From IMG/VR virus record IMGVR_UViG_3300035190_001508, positions 1-62,350 of that record: a DNA stretch of 62,350 bases; one strand, 5' to 3'. The DNA comes from a virus. A model generated the notes under the pieces. That model ran no database searches and was not told where the DNA came from. It worked only from the letters and a program-made list of their open reading frames with translations. The translations under genes were made by a program, and so were the position numbers. Positions 9,830 to 18,473 of this stretch are shown here, in pieces; position 1 is the stretch's first letter; each line of letters starts with the position of its first letter.

Positions 9830-10884
9830 AACTAACAATATACACAACAGCAACATCAGGTGGGTACTCACGCGCGCTTGAAACACAAGCTCGCAGAGTT
9901 CTCTCCGCCCTTTATTCTGAAAGAAGAGTCCGTCCAGAGAATATTTTAATTGTGCTTGTTACTGACAAAGAAGAAGAGGTACAAGCCGCTTACCAGACAT
10001 ACACGCAGGGCTTACCAACCGCAACCGTTAAGGTCCTTGCTGACCCCAAATTCGTTAAAGAAGGCAAGAACTACGAGCGCGGGTCCCAACTTCTTATTGC
10101 GCAAATGCGCACCGCGGCCACCAAGGAAGCACTGGCTTGGAACTCTGATTTCTGTTTGTCCTTGGACGGGGACGTGTTACCGCCACACAACGCTATTCGT
10201 TGCATGCTGGACATGCTGGAGTTCGATAACGGCTACTATGGTGTTTCTTTCTGCCCGTATCCGTCACACGGTGGCGGTTCCTTTTTGGGCGGCCGCGGCA
10301 ATATTGAACGCCAAATCTTCCCCGATTACTTTGAGGACGAGAAAGATATTCCCGATAAACTTCTCAAGAAACGTGATTCCTTACGCAAGAAACTTGAGTC
10401 CCTAAAGAAACCAGACGAGGCTTTAGTTAAGGATCTCCGCGCGGTTGAAAAGGAAATCGAACAGGTGCCGCCTAAAATGAATGTGTTTGAAGCTAACTCC
10501 AAGAAGTGGCGCAGGCGCGGCTGGTTCGATATGGCATACCCCGCTATTGGCAAGGGAGCAATTGTTCCGGTTGACTGGACGGGTTTCGGGTGCACACTAA
10601 TGAACCGCGACGCTTTAGCCCTGTGCGACTGGTCCGGCTATGGAGGTCACGGCACCGAGGACCTGTACATTAACTACCACCGCTGGGCTGCAAATAACAT
10701 TCGCATGTGTTGTATTCCGCATTGTCCGTGCGATCACGTGGTACGCAACCCAGACCCAGATAAGCGTTTGGGCGAGTTCGTGCACGTCCGCACGTTCCAC
10801 GATACCGAAGAAGAATATTCTGGACATTTACGGCAGCAGCATGTTGAGTGGTTCGCCCACACACCGGGCGAAAAACTTAAATGA
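9826..10884 (+). CDS. Glycosyltransferase, GT-A fold, 352 aa
   Basis: A DxD-type metal and nucleotide-sugar site is seen at residues 114-116 (SLDGDVLPP). A GYGGHGTEDLYI segment near residue 270 resembles the acceptor/catalytic Gly-x-Glu-Asp region of GT-A enzymes. A charged coiled-coil insertion lies around residues 175-215. The enzyme would transfer a sugar from a nucleotide donor to a protein or glycan. It is coupled by ATGA overlaps to the large virion protein before it and to a sugar epimerase after it, so it may glycosylate a virion appendage or remodel host surface sugar. The substrate is unknown. Confidence 0.7.
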   Translation: MKLTIYTTATSGGYSRALETQARRVLSALYSERRVRPENILIVLVTDKEEEVQAAYQTYTQGLPTATVKVLADPKFVKEGKNYERGSQLLIAQMRTAATKEALAWNSDFCLSLDGDVLPPHNAIRCMLDMLEFDNGYYGVSFCPYPSHGGGSFLGGRGNIERQIFPDYFEDEKDIPDKLLKKRDSLRKKLESLKKPDEALVKDLRAVEKEIEQVPPKMNVFEANSKKWRRRGWFDMAYPAIGKGAIVPVDWTGFGCTLMNRDALALCDWSGYGGHGTEDLYINYHRWAANNIRMCCIPHCPCDHVVRNPDPDKRLGEFVHVRTFHDTEEEYSGHLRQQHVEWFAHTPGEKLK

Positions 10885-11888
10885 AAAAAAACATACTTGT
10901 AACAGGCGGCGCTGGTTTTATTGGCCAGAGCTTTGTAGCACACGTACTAAAGAATACCCCGCACAACGTAGTTGTTCTGGACAGCCTAACATACGCGGCC
11001 GACCAGAACAGGCTGTTTGCGCTGCCAGAATACGACCCAGTCCGTGTACGTTTTTACTGGCACGACCTTCGCGCCCCCATTAACGACACGTTATCTCAGA
11101 GGATCGGGCCGGTAAACTACATTGTAAACATTGCCAGCGAAAGCCACGTTGACCGGTCCATTGCCAATCCGGCGGACTTCTTTATGAACAACTGCGCTTT
11201 GGCTGCAAATATGCTGGAGTACGCAAGGGTGTCCAAACCCGAAGTCTTTGTTCAGGTGTCTACCGACGAAGTGTACGGACCCGCCGAGACCGGCTACGCG
11301 CACCGCGAATGGGACCCGCACGTACCTTCCAACCCGTACGCGGCCAGCAAAAGCGCGCAGGAGTCCTTGGCAATTAGTTACTGGAGAACGTTTGGAGTTC
11401 CGGTGGTCATTACCAATACCATGAACAACTTTGGTGAGCACCAACACCCCGAGAAGTTTATACCGCTTTGCGTAAACCGTATTTTAAAAAGTGACGAAAT
11501 TACTATCCACGGCGGCTTTGATGAACAAGGTGAGTTTGTTTCGGGCTCCCGTTTTTGGTTGCACGCGGACAACCACGCTAGTGCTTTGTTGTATATTCTG
11601 CAGAACTTGCCACCCAACACGTACCCCAAGCACGGCAGACCAAGCCGATGGAACGTAGTCGGGGACACCGAGCTGTCGAATCTGGAAATTGTAAACCGTA
11701 TTTCCAGCATTCTAGGAACCCCTGCCAGCCACAAGCTAGTTGACTTTCACTCGTCTAGGCCCGGCCATGATCTGCGTTATGGCCTAGACGGCACGCTTTT
11801 GCAGGCTGCCGGATGGGTCCCGCCAGTTAATTTTGAGGATAGCTTTGCGGATACTGTCCACAAAATAGCTAAACGCTTGACTTTATAG
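10881..11888 (+). CDS. NAD-dependent sugar epimerase/dehydratase (RmlB-like SDR), 335 aa
   Basis: The N-terminal Rossmann motif TGGAGFIG (residues 8-15) binds NAD(P). STDEVYG and NPYAASK carry the Thr/Asp/Glu and Tyr-x-x-x-Lys residues of extended SDR nucleotide-sugar dehydratases such as dTDP-glucose 4,6-dehydratase. The length is normal for the family. Its start overlaps the stop of the glycosyltransferase gene, so the two probably make and transfer one modified sugar. Whether the substrate is dTDP-, UDP- or GDP-linked cannot be read from the sequence. Confidence 0.8.
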   Translation: MKKNILVTGGAGFIGQSFVAHVLKNTPHNVVVLDSLTYAADQNRLFALPEYDPVRVRFYWHDLRAPINDTLSQRIGPVNYIVNIASESHVDRSIANPADFFMNNCALAANMLEYARVSKPEVFVQVSTDEVYGPAETGYAHREWDPHVPSNPYAASKSAQESLAISYWRTFGVPVVITNTMNNFGEHQHPEKFIPLCVNRILKSDEITIHGGFDEQGEFVSGSRFWLHADNHASALLYILQNLPPNTYPKHGRPSRWNVVGDTELSNLEIVNRISSILGTPASHKLVDFHSSRPGHDLRYGLDGTLLQAAGWVPPVNFEDSFADTVHKIAKRLTL

Positions 11889-11910
11889 CCTGTAAATTGT
11901 AATTTCGGGC

Positions 11911-12255
11911 ATGTCATTTAACAAGTCCCCGCAGAACCTTATTCCCGGCTGGGTAGCTCAAGGCTCCAGTTACGTGGTTCCTGCATCTTTTTTGCAGGAT
12001 CTTACAAAGGATCAAGCAGACCCAAGCGCGGGCGATTCACGTGCAATTATTTATGCGTTTCTTGAAGGGTTCTATCGCTGGTACAACAGCTTGGACCAAG
12101 ATAATCGTCCAACCAAGCTCGAAGTAGGCCGGTCCTCGTATGTAGACGATAGAACAAACACTATTTCGCGGTCCTACTCGTTTACCGTAGAAACATCTTT
12201 AGCCGCGCTTAGCGTAACAGACGAGCAACCACAAGCCTCCTCAGATGAAGACTAA
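11911..12255 (+). CDS. Hypothetical virion-module protein, 114 aa
   Basis: The sequence is soluble, with a Trp/Tyr-rich centre (AFLEGFYRWYNSLD) and an acidic C-terminus ending SSDED. The next gene starts inside its last four codons. It belongs to the three-gene cluster that closes the structural block and ends in a connector-like gene; a head-tail joining role is possible. No family is recognised. Confidence 0.55.
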   Translation: MSFNKSPQNLIPGWVAQGSSYVVPASFLQDLTKDQADPSAGDSRAIIYAFLEGFYRWYNSLDQDNRPTKLEVGRSSYVDDRTNTISRSYSFTVETSLAALSVTDEQPQASSDED

Positions 12256-12373
12256 AACCAAAAAACAAGTAGCGTATTTGCTCAGCAAAGTTAGCCCTCT
12301 TAGCGACAAGCAGCAAGGCAAGCTTAAGAAAGAGCTGCACTCGGGCGACGTTAAAGTTAAGTCCAAGAAGTAA
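12245..12373 (+). CDS. Small basic protein, 42 aa
   Basis: The ATG at 12245 overlaps the end of the previous gene by 11 bp and the TAA overlaps the next ATG (TAATG), which is strong positional support. The product is highly basic (MKTKTKKQVAYLLSKVSPLS, then many Lys), with no transmembrane segment. The Lys content would suit DNA binding or a virion accessory role. The function is unknown. Confidence 0.6.
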   Translation: MKTKTKKQVAYLLSKVSPLSDKQQGKLKKELHSGDVKVKSKK

Positions 12374-13296
12374 TGCACGCTACCACACTAGGTCAACTTA
12401 ACGCTCAGCTCAGCGGCTACGTAGCCCCGGGCCAAAGCTTCGCGCCCAGCCTGAACCAAGCTCTTGAAGCTATTTACGGCATGGGTACGTGGCGGGACCT
12501 TACAATCGAGGGGACATTTAAGTGCGGCGGCGGTTACTTTAGTCTGCCTGACCAAGCCGAGAACGTTCTTTTTGCGGTGGTTGACAACCAGCCGGCCCGT
12601 GTCCGCAGCCTGTGGCAGGACTACCGTACCGTCGGCATGTCGGGCGACACGCTTCTAAACTACGGTCTAATTGACGACGGGTTCCGGCCGGTCCAGACCG
12701 ACCTACCTACGGCAGGCGTCACCGACCTTTTCGTGGCACCCGCAGCAGACGCTATTGGCAACGTTGCGTTTAGTGCCGTTAACGGCGAGCAGATCCGTCT
12801 GGTCGGCTACGGCGAGTCAAATTATTTGTTGGCCCAAACCGATGGCACCTCGCTTGAGTTTCCAGAAACAGTTACCGGCATCCATGAGTTCCAGTACAGC
12901 GGCCTAATTAACCGCTACGACATCCGCATAATCGCTAACGACCCCAGCACAACCATTGCGACTGTGGGCCCCGGCGACGGTGTTGCACGTTTTAGGCGCT
13001 ACCGAGTACCGCAAGCTACGCCGCAAAGCTTTGTACACGTGCTGTGCAAGCGTCGCTTTATTCCGGTACAGAACGACAACGACGCAATTTACATTAGCAA
13101 TATCCCAGCGCTTAAACACGCGTTGCTGGCCGTACTGGCCGAGGACAACGCGGACCTCGAGCGTTCGGAAATTCATTGGGGCAAGTGCCGCCAAATTCTG
13201 GACGAGCAGCTCGACCAGTACCGCGGCCCAGCAAGACCTTCGTTGGACCTGCAGCTTGCCGGTGACGGTATTATTGGGGTTAGCAACTTCATGTAA
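12373..13296 (+). CDS. Putative tail tube/connector protein, 307 aa
   Basis: The start overlaps the preceding stop. The N-terminal region (TTLGQLNAQL, then ALEAIYGMGTWRDL) resembles podovirus tail tubular/connector subunits, in which two N-terminal helices precede a beta-rich core. The C-terminal helix (LLAVLAEDNADLERSEIHWGKCRQILDEQL) is also typical of head-tail ring proteins. It is the last plus-strand gene before the replication genes, which are read in the opposite direction. The assignment rests on pattern and position only. Confidence 0.5.
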   Translation: MHATTLGQLNAQLSGYVAPGQSFAPSLNQALEAIYGMGTWRDLTIEGTFKCGGGYFSLPDQAENVLFAVVDNQPARVRSLWQDYRTVGMSGDTLLNYGLIDDGFRPVQTDLPTAGVTDLFVAPAADAIGNVAFSAVNGEQIRLVGYGESNYLLAQTDGTSLEFPETVTGIHEFQYSGLINRYDIRIIANDPSTTIATVGPGDGVARFRRYRVPQATPQSFVHVLCKRRFIPVQNDNDAIYISNIPALKHALLAVLAEDNADLERSEIHWGKCRQILDEQLDQYRGPARPSLDLQLAGDGIIGVSNFM

Positions 13297-13301
13297 ATTA
13301 T

Positions 13302-13550
13302 TTACATGACGACCTGACGGACCGCTTCCCACAGCGCGTAATACGTTGACTCAGGTTCGTCCATGTCGAACTCTTTATTAATTATTGTGCTGCACTCGTT
13401 GCACCACTGGGACACGTGTAAGGGCTTTAGTGGGTGCAACGCACCCACCATATCGACGTCAACGTCCGCTCCAACAAGCTGTTGTCCTTCGTAAACAGGA
13501 GCAACCTCTACCCACAGTTGCCCTTTCTCGGTCTTAAGTCCGAACCTCAT
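13302..13550 (-). CDS. Hypothetical protein, 82 aa, coupled to primase-helicase
   Basis: The ATG at 13550 overlaps the stop of the primase-helicase gene (ATGA), which decides the start. The protein contains a CNEC pair and an acidic C-terminal half. It is the last gene of the minus-strand replication block, and its end lies 5 bp from the end of the convergent connector gene with no obvious terminator hairpin between them. The function is not recognised. Confidence 0.6.
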   Translation of the reverse strand: MRFGLKTEKGQLWVEVAPVYEGQQLVGADVDVDMVGALHPLKPLHVSQWCNECSTIINKEFDMDEPESTYYALWEAVRQVVM

Positions 13551-15685
13551 TCGTGTTTGTTGTTTATGGATATTGTCCAAATCCGACCACTGCCCGTGCT
13601 AATGCTTGTTATGGTGCGCAGGCTTGGGTTGGCCTTGGAGTACTCCTCGGCGCTACTAAGGTCGCGCTGCAAACGCATTGGGTCCTTAAGAAGCGGGAAC
13701 GTCCTGAGCTCCTCGACCTTGTTCATTTCAACCAGTAGCTCGGTTGTTGTGCCGGTCCAATGGTCCATGCGCGGGTTGGATTCCTTAAAGTATTTTAAGA
13801 AAATATCTAGCAGTTCTGTGGACCCTTGTCTGGTACTGCTGTCGCGTGCGCTGTTTTCGATTAGTGGGTGGAAATAACTGCGCACCCCGTAGCGTGCGTT
13901 TCCTACCACACCAATGCTTGGATCGTACTCCAGCAACCACTTGGCAAAATGAGGCAGCTCCTTGCGGATTAACGCCTCTTGCTTGTCGTTGGCCATGAAC
14001 TCGTGCCTTGCGGCGTCGCCAATTCTAAACGCCATTAGCTTGTCGCGGTTGCTGCTCTCCAAGTTGGGGATCATGCTAAGACTGTTCGGGTCTTCGTTCA
14101 GTGTAATAATAATACGACCAAACCATGGAATACTAACGCGGTCCGCATACTTGGCCTCCACGGCAACCCTTGGGTTAGCTACAAGACGCTTAAGCATTTC
14201 CACGAACTTGCGGTGGTCCGCAAAGTTGGTAGCGCTAACGGTATCGTCCACTGCCCATACCGGAGCTTCGCTTAGGCTCTTGTTGAAGCTTGTCTTAGCG
14301 CTAAGGAACTCACTGGCGTCTTCTGCCCCGCCCATAAGCTCGCCCATAATAAACTGGCTAAGCAGGGTTTTGCCTCGGCCCGCCACCCCAACAATAATTA
14401 CGGCGTGTCCGCTAAGCTGCTGCTTGTAATAGCTGGCCTTGTACGCACGGCTAAGCCACGCGTACCAGAAGTCCAACGGCATTGAGCCGAGCTCGTCGGC
14501 CACAGGGTCAAAAAGTCTGCTAAAGAAATCATGCAGCCACGGCCAGTGAATCGGGTCTCCAGAATCTGCAGGCGTAATGGCTTTACAGCGGCTGGTGTTC
14601 ACGTACCTGCGTCCGTCGCTATCCAATACAATCTTATCTGACCTGAATACAAACGGCCCAGCGCCATCCACGCGGTTGTTAGTAATAATGTAGTGTAGCG
14701 CGCTTTCTACGTCGGACACCTTTTGGCCCTTTTTCTTGTCGCAACTAAATCCTGCCATTTTTAGATGCAGAATAACGTTGTCACGAATATTGCGGACCGG
14801 ACCCTGCGGACCAAAGATCCAGAAGTCTCTGCCGTCGTACCAAATATCGCTAACTCCGTCCACAAGACGGCGGGTCTCGTACTGCTGAATGAACTCGTTG
14901 CCAAAGATTTCGCGCCAGCTAATGAACGGCGCTCCTGCTCGGTCACTGTAGCACAGCATTCCTTCCTGCTTTACCACGGCCCCGTCACGGTCAATTCCAT
15001 CCTGAATCCAGAATAGTGGACCACGCGCCCCTTCAACAAAGTCGCCTTTCCAACGGCTAGGGAATCTCTTTTCAAGCTCCGTGGCTACGGATTCAAGAGG
15101 CACGTTCACGTCGGTCACGGTGGTCTTGCCGAGGCCAGTTTTAAACACGGCCGTAAGAACATCGTCCGCGCCAAGCCCACCACCAAGTGAAACCCACTTG
15201 GTGCCAATATCGAAGTACTGGGAAGGATTGACGCTGGTCTTATCGTAGCCCGCGTACAGCTTGGTGCACTGGACAGTCTTTGCCAGCTGCTCAAGAACCC
15301 CACCAGCGGTGTGCTCGTTTACAAGCGCTGGGTTGGCTAGCTCCCAAACTAATCGCAAGTGCCCGCTCCACGTGGACACAGCCCATGTAGGTTTAGGGCT
15401 ACCCTTGCACCGTTTCTCAAGATCGGCCTCTAAGGTGTCCCAGTTTACAGGCGCGTCGTAGTCCAGAACCAGCGCGTGAATTTTGCAGGCTGGGTTATCT
15501 GCGGTAATCCGCTCTGCTGGGTTAAGACCCTCGACGCCGGTAATAAACGCGTGCTGAGTGTTGGGGCTAGCGCACCACACGCGGAACGCGCTTTTGCTCG
15601 AGAACGTGGGGTAGTTCGGCTTGTAGGTATTTGGGTCGATCTGAAATGCCGCGTTTGAACGTAGGTTGTTTACTGCAAAGTACAT
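13547..15685 (-). CDS. Primase-SF3 helicase (D5-like), 712 aa
   Basis: The N-terminal half looks like an archaeo-eukaryotic primase/PrimPol domain: ALVLDYD (D75, D77) and SGHLRLVWE (H109) match the metal-binding Asp pair and the conserved His. The C-terminal half is an SF3 helicase, with Walker A GVAGRGKT (433-440), Walker B around VWAVDD (476-481) and motif C RIIITLNED (about 524-532). The protein would open and prime the replication fork. It lies 2 bp downstream of the DNA polymerase gene and is probably in one transcript with it. The product length fits phage primase-helicases. Confidence 0.85.
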   Translation of the reverse strand: MYFAVNNLRSNAAFQIDPNTYKPNYPTFSSKSAFRVWCASPNTQHAFITGVEGLNPAERITADNPACKIHALVLDYDAPVNWDTLEADLEKRCKGSPKPTWAVSTWSGHLRLVWELANPALVNEHTAGGVLEQLAKTVQCTKLYAGYDKTSVNPSQYFDIGTKWVSLGGGLGADDVLTAVFKTGLGKTTVTDVNVPLESVATELEKRFPSRWKGDFVEGARGPLFWIQDGIDRDGAVVKQEGMLCYSDRAGAPFISWREIFGNEFIQQYETRRLVDGVSDIWYDGRDFWIFGPQGPVRNIRDNVILHLKMAGFSCDKKKGQKVSDVESALHYIITNNRVDGAGPFVFRSDKIVLDSDGRRYVNTSRCKAITPADSGDPIHWPWLHDFFSRLFDPVADELGSMPLDFWYAWLSRAYKASYYKQQLSGHAVIIVGVAGRGKTLLSQFIMGELMGGAEDASEFLSAKTSFNKSLSEAPVWAVDDTVSATNFADHRKFVEMLKRLVANPRVAVEAKYADRVSIPWFGRIIITLNEDPNSLSMIPNLESSNRDKLMAFRIGDAARHEFMANDKQEALIRKELPHFAKWLLEYDPSIGVVGNARYGVRSYFHPLIENSARDSSTRQGSTELLDIFLKYFKESNPRMDHWTGTTTELLVEMNKVEELRTFPLLKDPMRLQRDLSSAEEYSKANPSLRTITSISTGSGRIWTISINNKHE

Positions 15686-15687
15686 AT

Positions 15688-17430
15688 TTATTTTGTATAG
15701 ATTTTGGAGATTGCGCCTTCTGCGCTAAGAGGGATGTCTGGAATCCACGATGGTGGTGTGCTCATAATTTTTACGACCTCGTCCAGCGTGCGCTGTGCTT
15801 CGGTCTCTGCGCATTCAATAATTACTTCGTCGTGCACATGCAAGATTATTTTGTGCCCAGCATTTTCAATGTTCGTAAGCTGTTGGCAGAAAATATCCCG
15901 CGCCAAGCTCTGACTGCAGTTTTCTGTAATCATGCCGTACCACGGGCGAATAACCATTGGCTTGCCGTTACGGACTAGGGTGCACGTAAGTGAGTCCGTA
16001 CCGCGTGCTACGTTTCTGTACACAATAGCGTTGCCGCTCGGCAACTCGATTCTGTACTCCTCGCTGTCAGCGGTTAGCTTTAGTTGTCTGTTGTATTTCT
16101 TCCACAACTTTATGACCTTGCTCATTTTTTTCTGGTACAGGGCCACACTACGCTCGGCGTCTTCCAGCGAGCACTTCATAATCATGGCGTACTTCTTTGC
16201 GCTGGCTCCGTATCCGCAGCCCAGCACCATTCCCTTAACGGTCTGGCGAAGCTGCTTATCGTTCTCGCGCAGTGAGCCATTTGCTGGGTCCCACAAACCG
16301 AAACGAACCGCGAACGCTTCATAAATGTCGTCGCTCTTGCGGATCTCTTCCAGTGTCTCTTGGTCTTCGGCGAGCCAGCAAAGTGTGCGAACCTCGATTT
16401 GGCTAAGGTCAACCACTACCAATGTATTGCCCGGCGCGGCTTCGATTTGGCTCCTGAGGTCCACGCCAAACATTTCTCCGCGCGGCAGGTTCTGCAGGTT
16501 TAGGTTTCCACCGCTACCGCTGAACCGCTTGGTGTGTGCTCCGCAGTACATTAGACCGCCGTAGTAGCGGCCGTCATAGGTTCCACGCTCAAAGCTTTCT
16601 ACTTTCTTTAGGAGCGAGTTAATACGTCTCCAGTTACGCACCGCGTAAACCCACGGGAACTTATCGGCGTGCTCGTCCATCCACTTCTCGCAGTCTTCGT
16701 CAGCCATGGCCCAGCTAAGTGGTGGTGTAATGCCGGCTGCCCTGCACGCTTTGTTCGCTTCTTTGCGGCTAAGCAACGCCCCGCAGTCTCTCCACGGAAT
16801 GCTTTGCTCGGCTTCCCACAGGGCCTGACGGAGAATGACTGCGTTAGCGTCGATTTTGCTCTCGTTAACGGGGATACCGCGCCAGCAAATAATGCGTGTG
16901 TGGGTGCTGTACCAGCGTTCAAAGTCTGGCCATTTTTCTTGCAAGGCGTTCCAAAGCTTAAGGCACCAGCGGCTGTCGTCCAGCGCGTACTCGGTTACCT
17001 CTTTCTTAAATTCTGGGTCCATGGACTTCCAGTCCAAGCCCTTCATGTTGTCGCGTGTCCCCTTGCTAATGTCGTGCTGGAACACACTCTTAACGGCTTC
17101 CTTAAGGCTCCGTGGAATGCCGCAATACGCCGCCATGTCCGCGGTGCATAACCACTCGGCGTACTTTACTTCTGGCCACCAGCCTTGCCCAATCCCATAA
17201 ATGTACAGGGTTTGGTCGAAGAAAGCATTGTGGCTTAGGACACGTTGTCCTTCAAGTATGGACCAGTCAAAATCTTCTGGGTGTCCGCAAAACTCGTAGC
17301 CCGAGTCAGACACAACTGATACCATGTAGGCATCAAATTTAGGATGTGCAAAATAACCGCGAGGGCCATAAGTTCTAATAGAGCATTCCTTGTCGTAGTA
17401 TGTTTCAAAGTCCAGTGCGTATGTAGTCAT
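15688..17430 (-). CDS. Family A DNA polymerase with 3'-5' exonuclease, 580 aa
   Basis: The exonuclease domain has DFET (D7, E9), SHNAFFD (D72) and YALDDSRWC (D151/D152), giving the DEDD set. The polymerase domain shows motif A VVVDLSQIEVR (D341), motif B RQTVKGMVLGCGYG (R395, K399, Y407) and motif C HVHDEV near residue 536. The enzyme is short for Pol I and has no 5' nuclease domain, as is usual for phage replicases. A strong hairpin with a T-run sits just upstream of the ATG, suggesting that polymerase transcription is attenuated or starts anew there. Confidence 0.95.
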   Translation of the reverse strand: MTTYALDFETYYDKECSIRTYGPRGYFAHPKFDAYMVSVVSDSGYEFCGHPEDFDWSILEGQRVLSHNAFFDQTLYIYGIGQGWWPEVKYAEWLCTADMAAYCGIPRSLKEAVKSVFQHDISKGTRDNMKGLDWKSMDPEFKKEVTEYALDDSRWCLKLWNALQEKWPDFERWYSTHTRIICWRGIPVNESKIDANAVILRQALWEAEQSIPWRDCGALLSRKEANKACRAAGITPPLSWAMADEDCEKWMDEHADKFPWVYAVRNWRRINSLLKKVESFERGTYDGRYYGGLMYCGAHTKRFSGSGGNLNLQNLPRGEMFGVDLRSQIEAAPGNTLVVVDLSQIEVRTLCWLAEDQETLEEIRKSDDIYEAFAVRFGLWDPANGSLRENDKQLRQTVKGMVLGCGYGASAKKYAMIMKCSLEDAERSVALYQKKMSKVIKLWKKYNRQLKLTADSEEYRIELPSGNAIVYRNVARGTDSLTCTLVRNGKPMVIRPWYGMITENCSQSLARDIFCQQLTNIENAGHKIILHVHDEVIIECAETEAQRTLDEVVKIMSTPPSWIPDIPLSAEGAISKIYTK

Positions 17431-17432
17431 AT

Positions 17433-17477
17433 TAAAAAAGGTTAGGCTGCACGCGCCAGTTAGTAGCGCGTGCAGCC
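17433..17477 (-). terminator. Rho-independent terminator/attenuator before the polymerase gene
   Basis: On the minus strand a perfect 12-bp stem (GGCTGCACGCGC with GCGCGTGCAGCC, 9-nt loop) is followed within 6 nt by six T residues. It ends 2 bp before the polymerase ATG at 17430 and follows the 73-aa gene. Because all genes on both sides run the same way, it should reduce read-through into the polymerase and primase genes rather than end the operon. Confidence 0.7.
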
Positions 17478-17495
17478 GGTTAGGCCATCCAACTA

Positions 17496-17717
17496 TTATT
17501 CTTCAAGCTCGAACTCGAGCTGTTCTTCTGGTGTTGGGATGGAGCGCAAACGATCCATTTCGTTTTCGATTGCCTGACGGACCGTTTTAAGGCCGTCCAG
17601 CTGGACCATAAGCTTTGTAATGTTGGCGCTCAGCTCTTCAATAACAGACTTAATGCTGTTGCTTTCACGGCTGAGGTGGGTCAACGGATTTTCCGCTACA
17701 GTAATTTTAGTGTCCAT
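17496..17717 (-). CDS. Coiled-coil protein, 73 aa
   Basis: The sequence is almost entirely heptad-patterned (SVIEELSANITKLMVQLDGL) and ends in an acidic tail EEQLEFELEE. The start overlaps the stop of the 228-aa gene (TAATG). An AGGAGG-like stretch lies upstream, one of the few Shine-Dalgarno-like sites in the window. An oligomerising partner of the neighbouring replication proteins is possible; no family is recognised. Confidence 0.65.
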   Translation of the reverse strand: MDTKITVAENPLTHLSRESNSIKSVIEELSANITKLMVQLDGLKTVRQAIENEMDRLRSIPTPEEQLEFELEE

Positions 17718-18403
17718 TAGGCGGCACCTCCTGTAACTAGACGGTTAATAAATGCCAGAACAGGTTCCGCGGACTTGTTAATGCTGCGCCCAAGGACCGG
17801 CACGTACCAGCTGTACTTGCCGCGCTCAATAAGCATAGCGCTAAGATTCCAAACCTGCTCGTGGAGTTTCACGTCGGGGTTGCCGACATGGAAACTGTTA
17901 ATAATCTTAAACGTATGGTCGTACGCAAAGCTTTGCACGGTAAGCCGCACAAGCTGATACGGGACCTCGTTAAGAAGGAACGGGAACAACTCGGAGGCTT
18001 CCTCTTCGTCGAGTCCGTTAATCTCTGGGATGTGCGGAAGAAGCAGCGTAATATCTGCGCGCGGCACGATTTCACGATCTGTTTCCCTGCGGAGTTCTTC
18101 CAACTGCTCCAGCGAGTATGCAATCCGCGGTTGGATGTCACCATCGTACGGAACCTTTTCGGTCCAGCTTTTGTGGATCGAGACAACGTTAACGGGGATT
18201 TTCTTCCCAGCAGGAACAATTGCTACACGGCGGTCCATAACCAAATCGCCGGGATTACCCTCGATTTCGCTCATTTTATGGATACAATTAAGTCGAGGAA
18301 TATGGAAGTCCTCGGCGTTGAAGCCAGCATTAAAGCTTGGCGCTTGCACAATACTTGCCGACGGGGCGGCTACTACGGTTTCTGTTTCTGTATTCTTACT
18401 CAT
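17717..18403 (-). CDS. Hypothetical replication-module protein, 228 aa
   Basis: A disordered N-terminus is followed by a compact domain with EGNPGDLVMDRRVAIVPAGK and a C-terminal GKYSWYVPVLGRS. It lies between a PD-(D/E)XK exonuclease and a small coiled-coil gene, and next to the polymerase. Phages often encode a single-strand DNA-binding or annealing partner in this position, so that role is plausible but not shown by any motif I can name. Confidence 0.55.
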   Translation of the reverse strand: MSKNTETETVVAAPSASIVQAPSFNAGFNAEDFHIPRLNCIHKMSEIEGNPGDLVMDRRVAIVPAGKKIPVNVVSIHKSWTEKVPYDGDIQPRIAYSLEQLEELRRETDREIVPRADITLLLPHIPEINGLDEEEASELFPFLLNEVPYQLVRLTVQSFAYDHTFKIINSFHVGNPDVKLHEQVWNLSAMLIERGKYSWYVPVLGRSINKSAEPVLAFINRLVTGGAA

Positions 18404-18470
18404 AACTCTGTTTTCTTGTTGCCGCTATTGCTATTTGACTGGCTGCAATTGCGGCGGTACTTGCCTTCAT
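18396..18470 (-). CDS. Possible 24-aa Ala-rich peptide
   Basis: An ATG 4 nt after the exonuclease stop opens a short frame (MKASTAAIAASQIAIAATRK) whose stop overlaps the ATG of the 228-aa gene (ATGAGTAA). It fills the gap between the two genes with the same overlap style used elsewhere. The peptide is weakly hydrophobic. It may be a translational-coupling leader rather than a functional protein. Confidence 0.4.
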   Translation of the reverse strand: MKASTAAIAASQIAIAATRKQSYE

Positions 18471-18473
18471 TTG

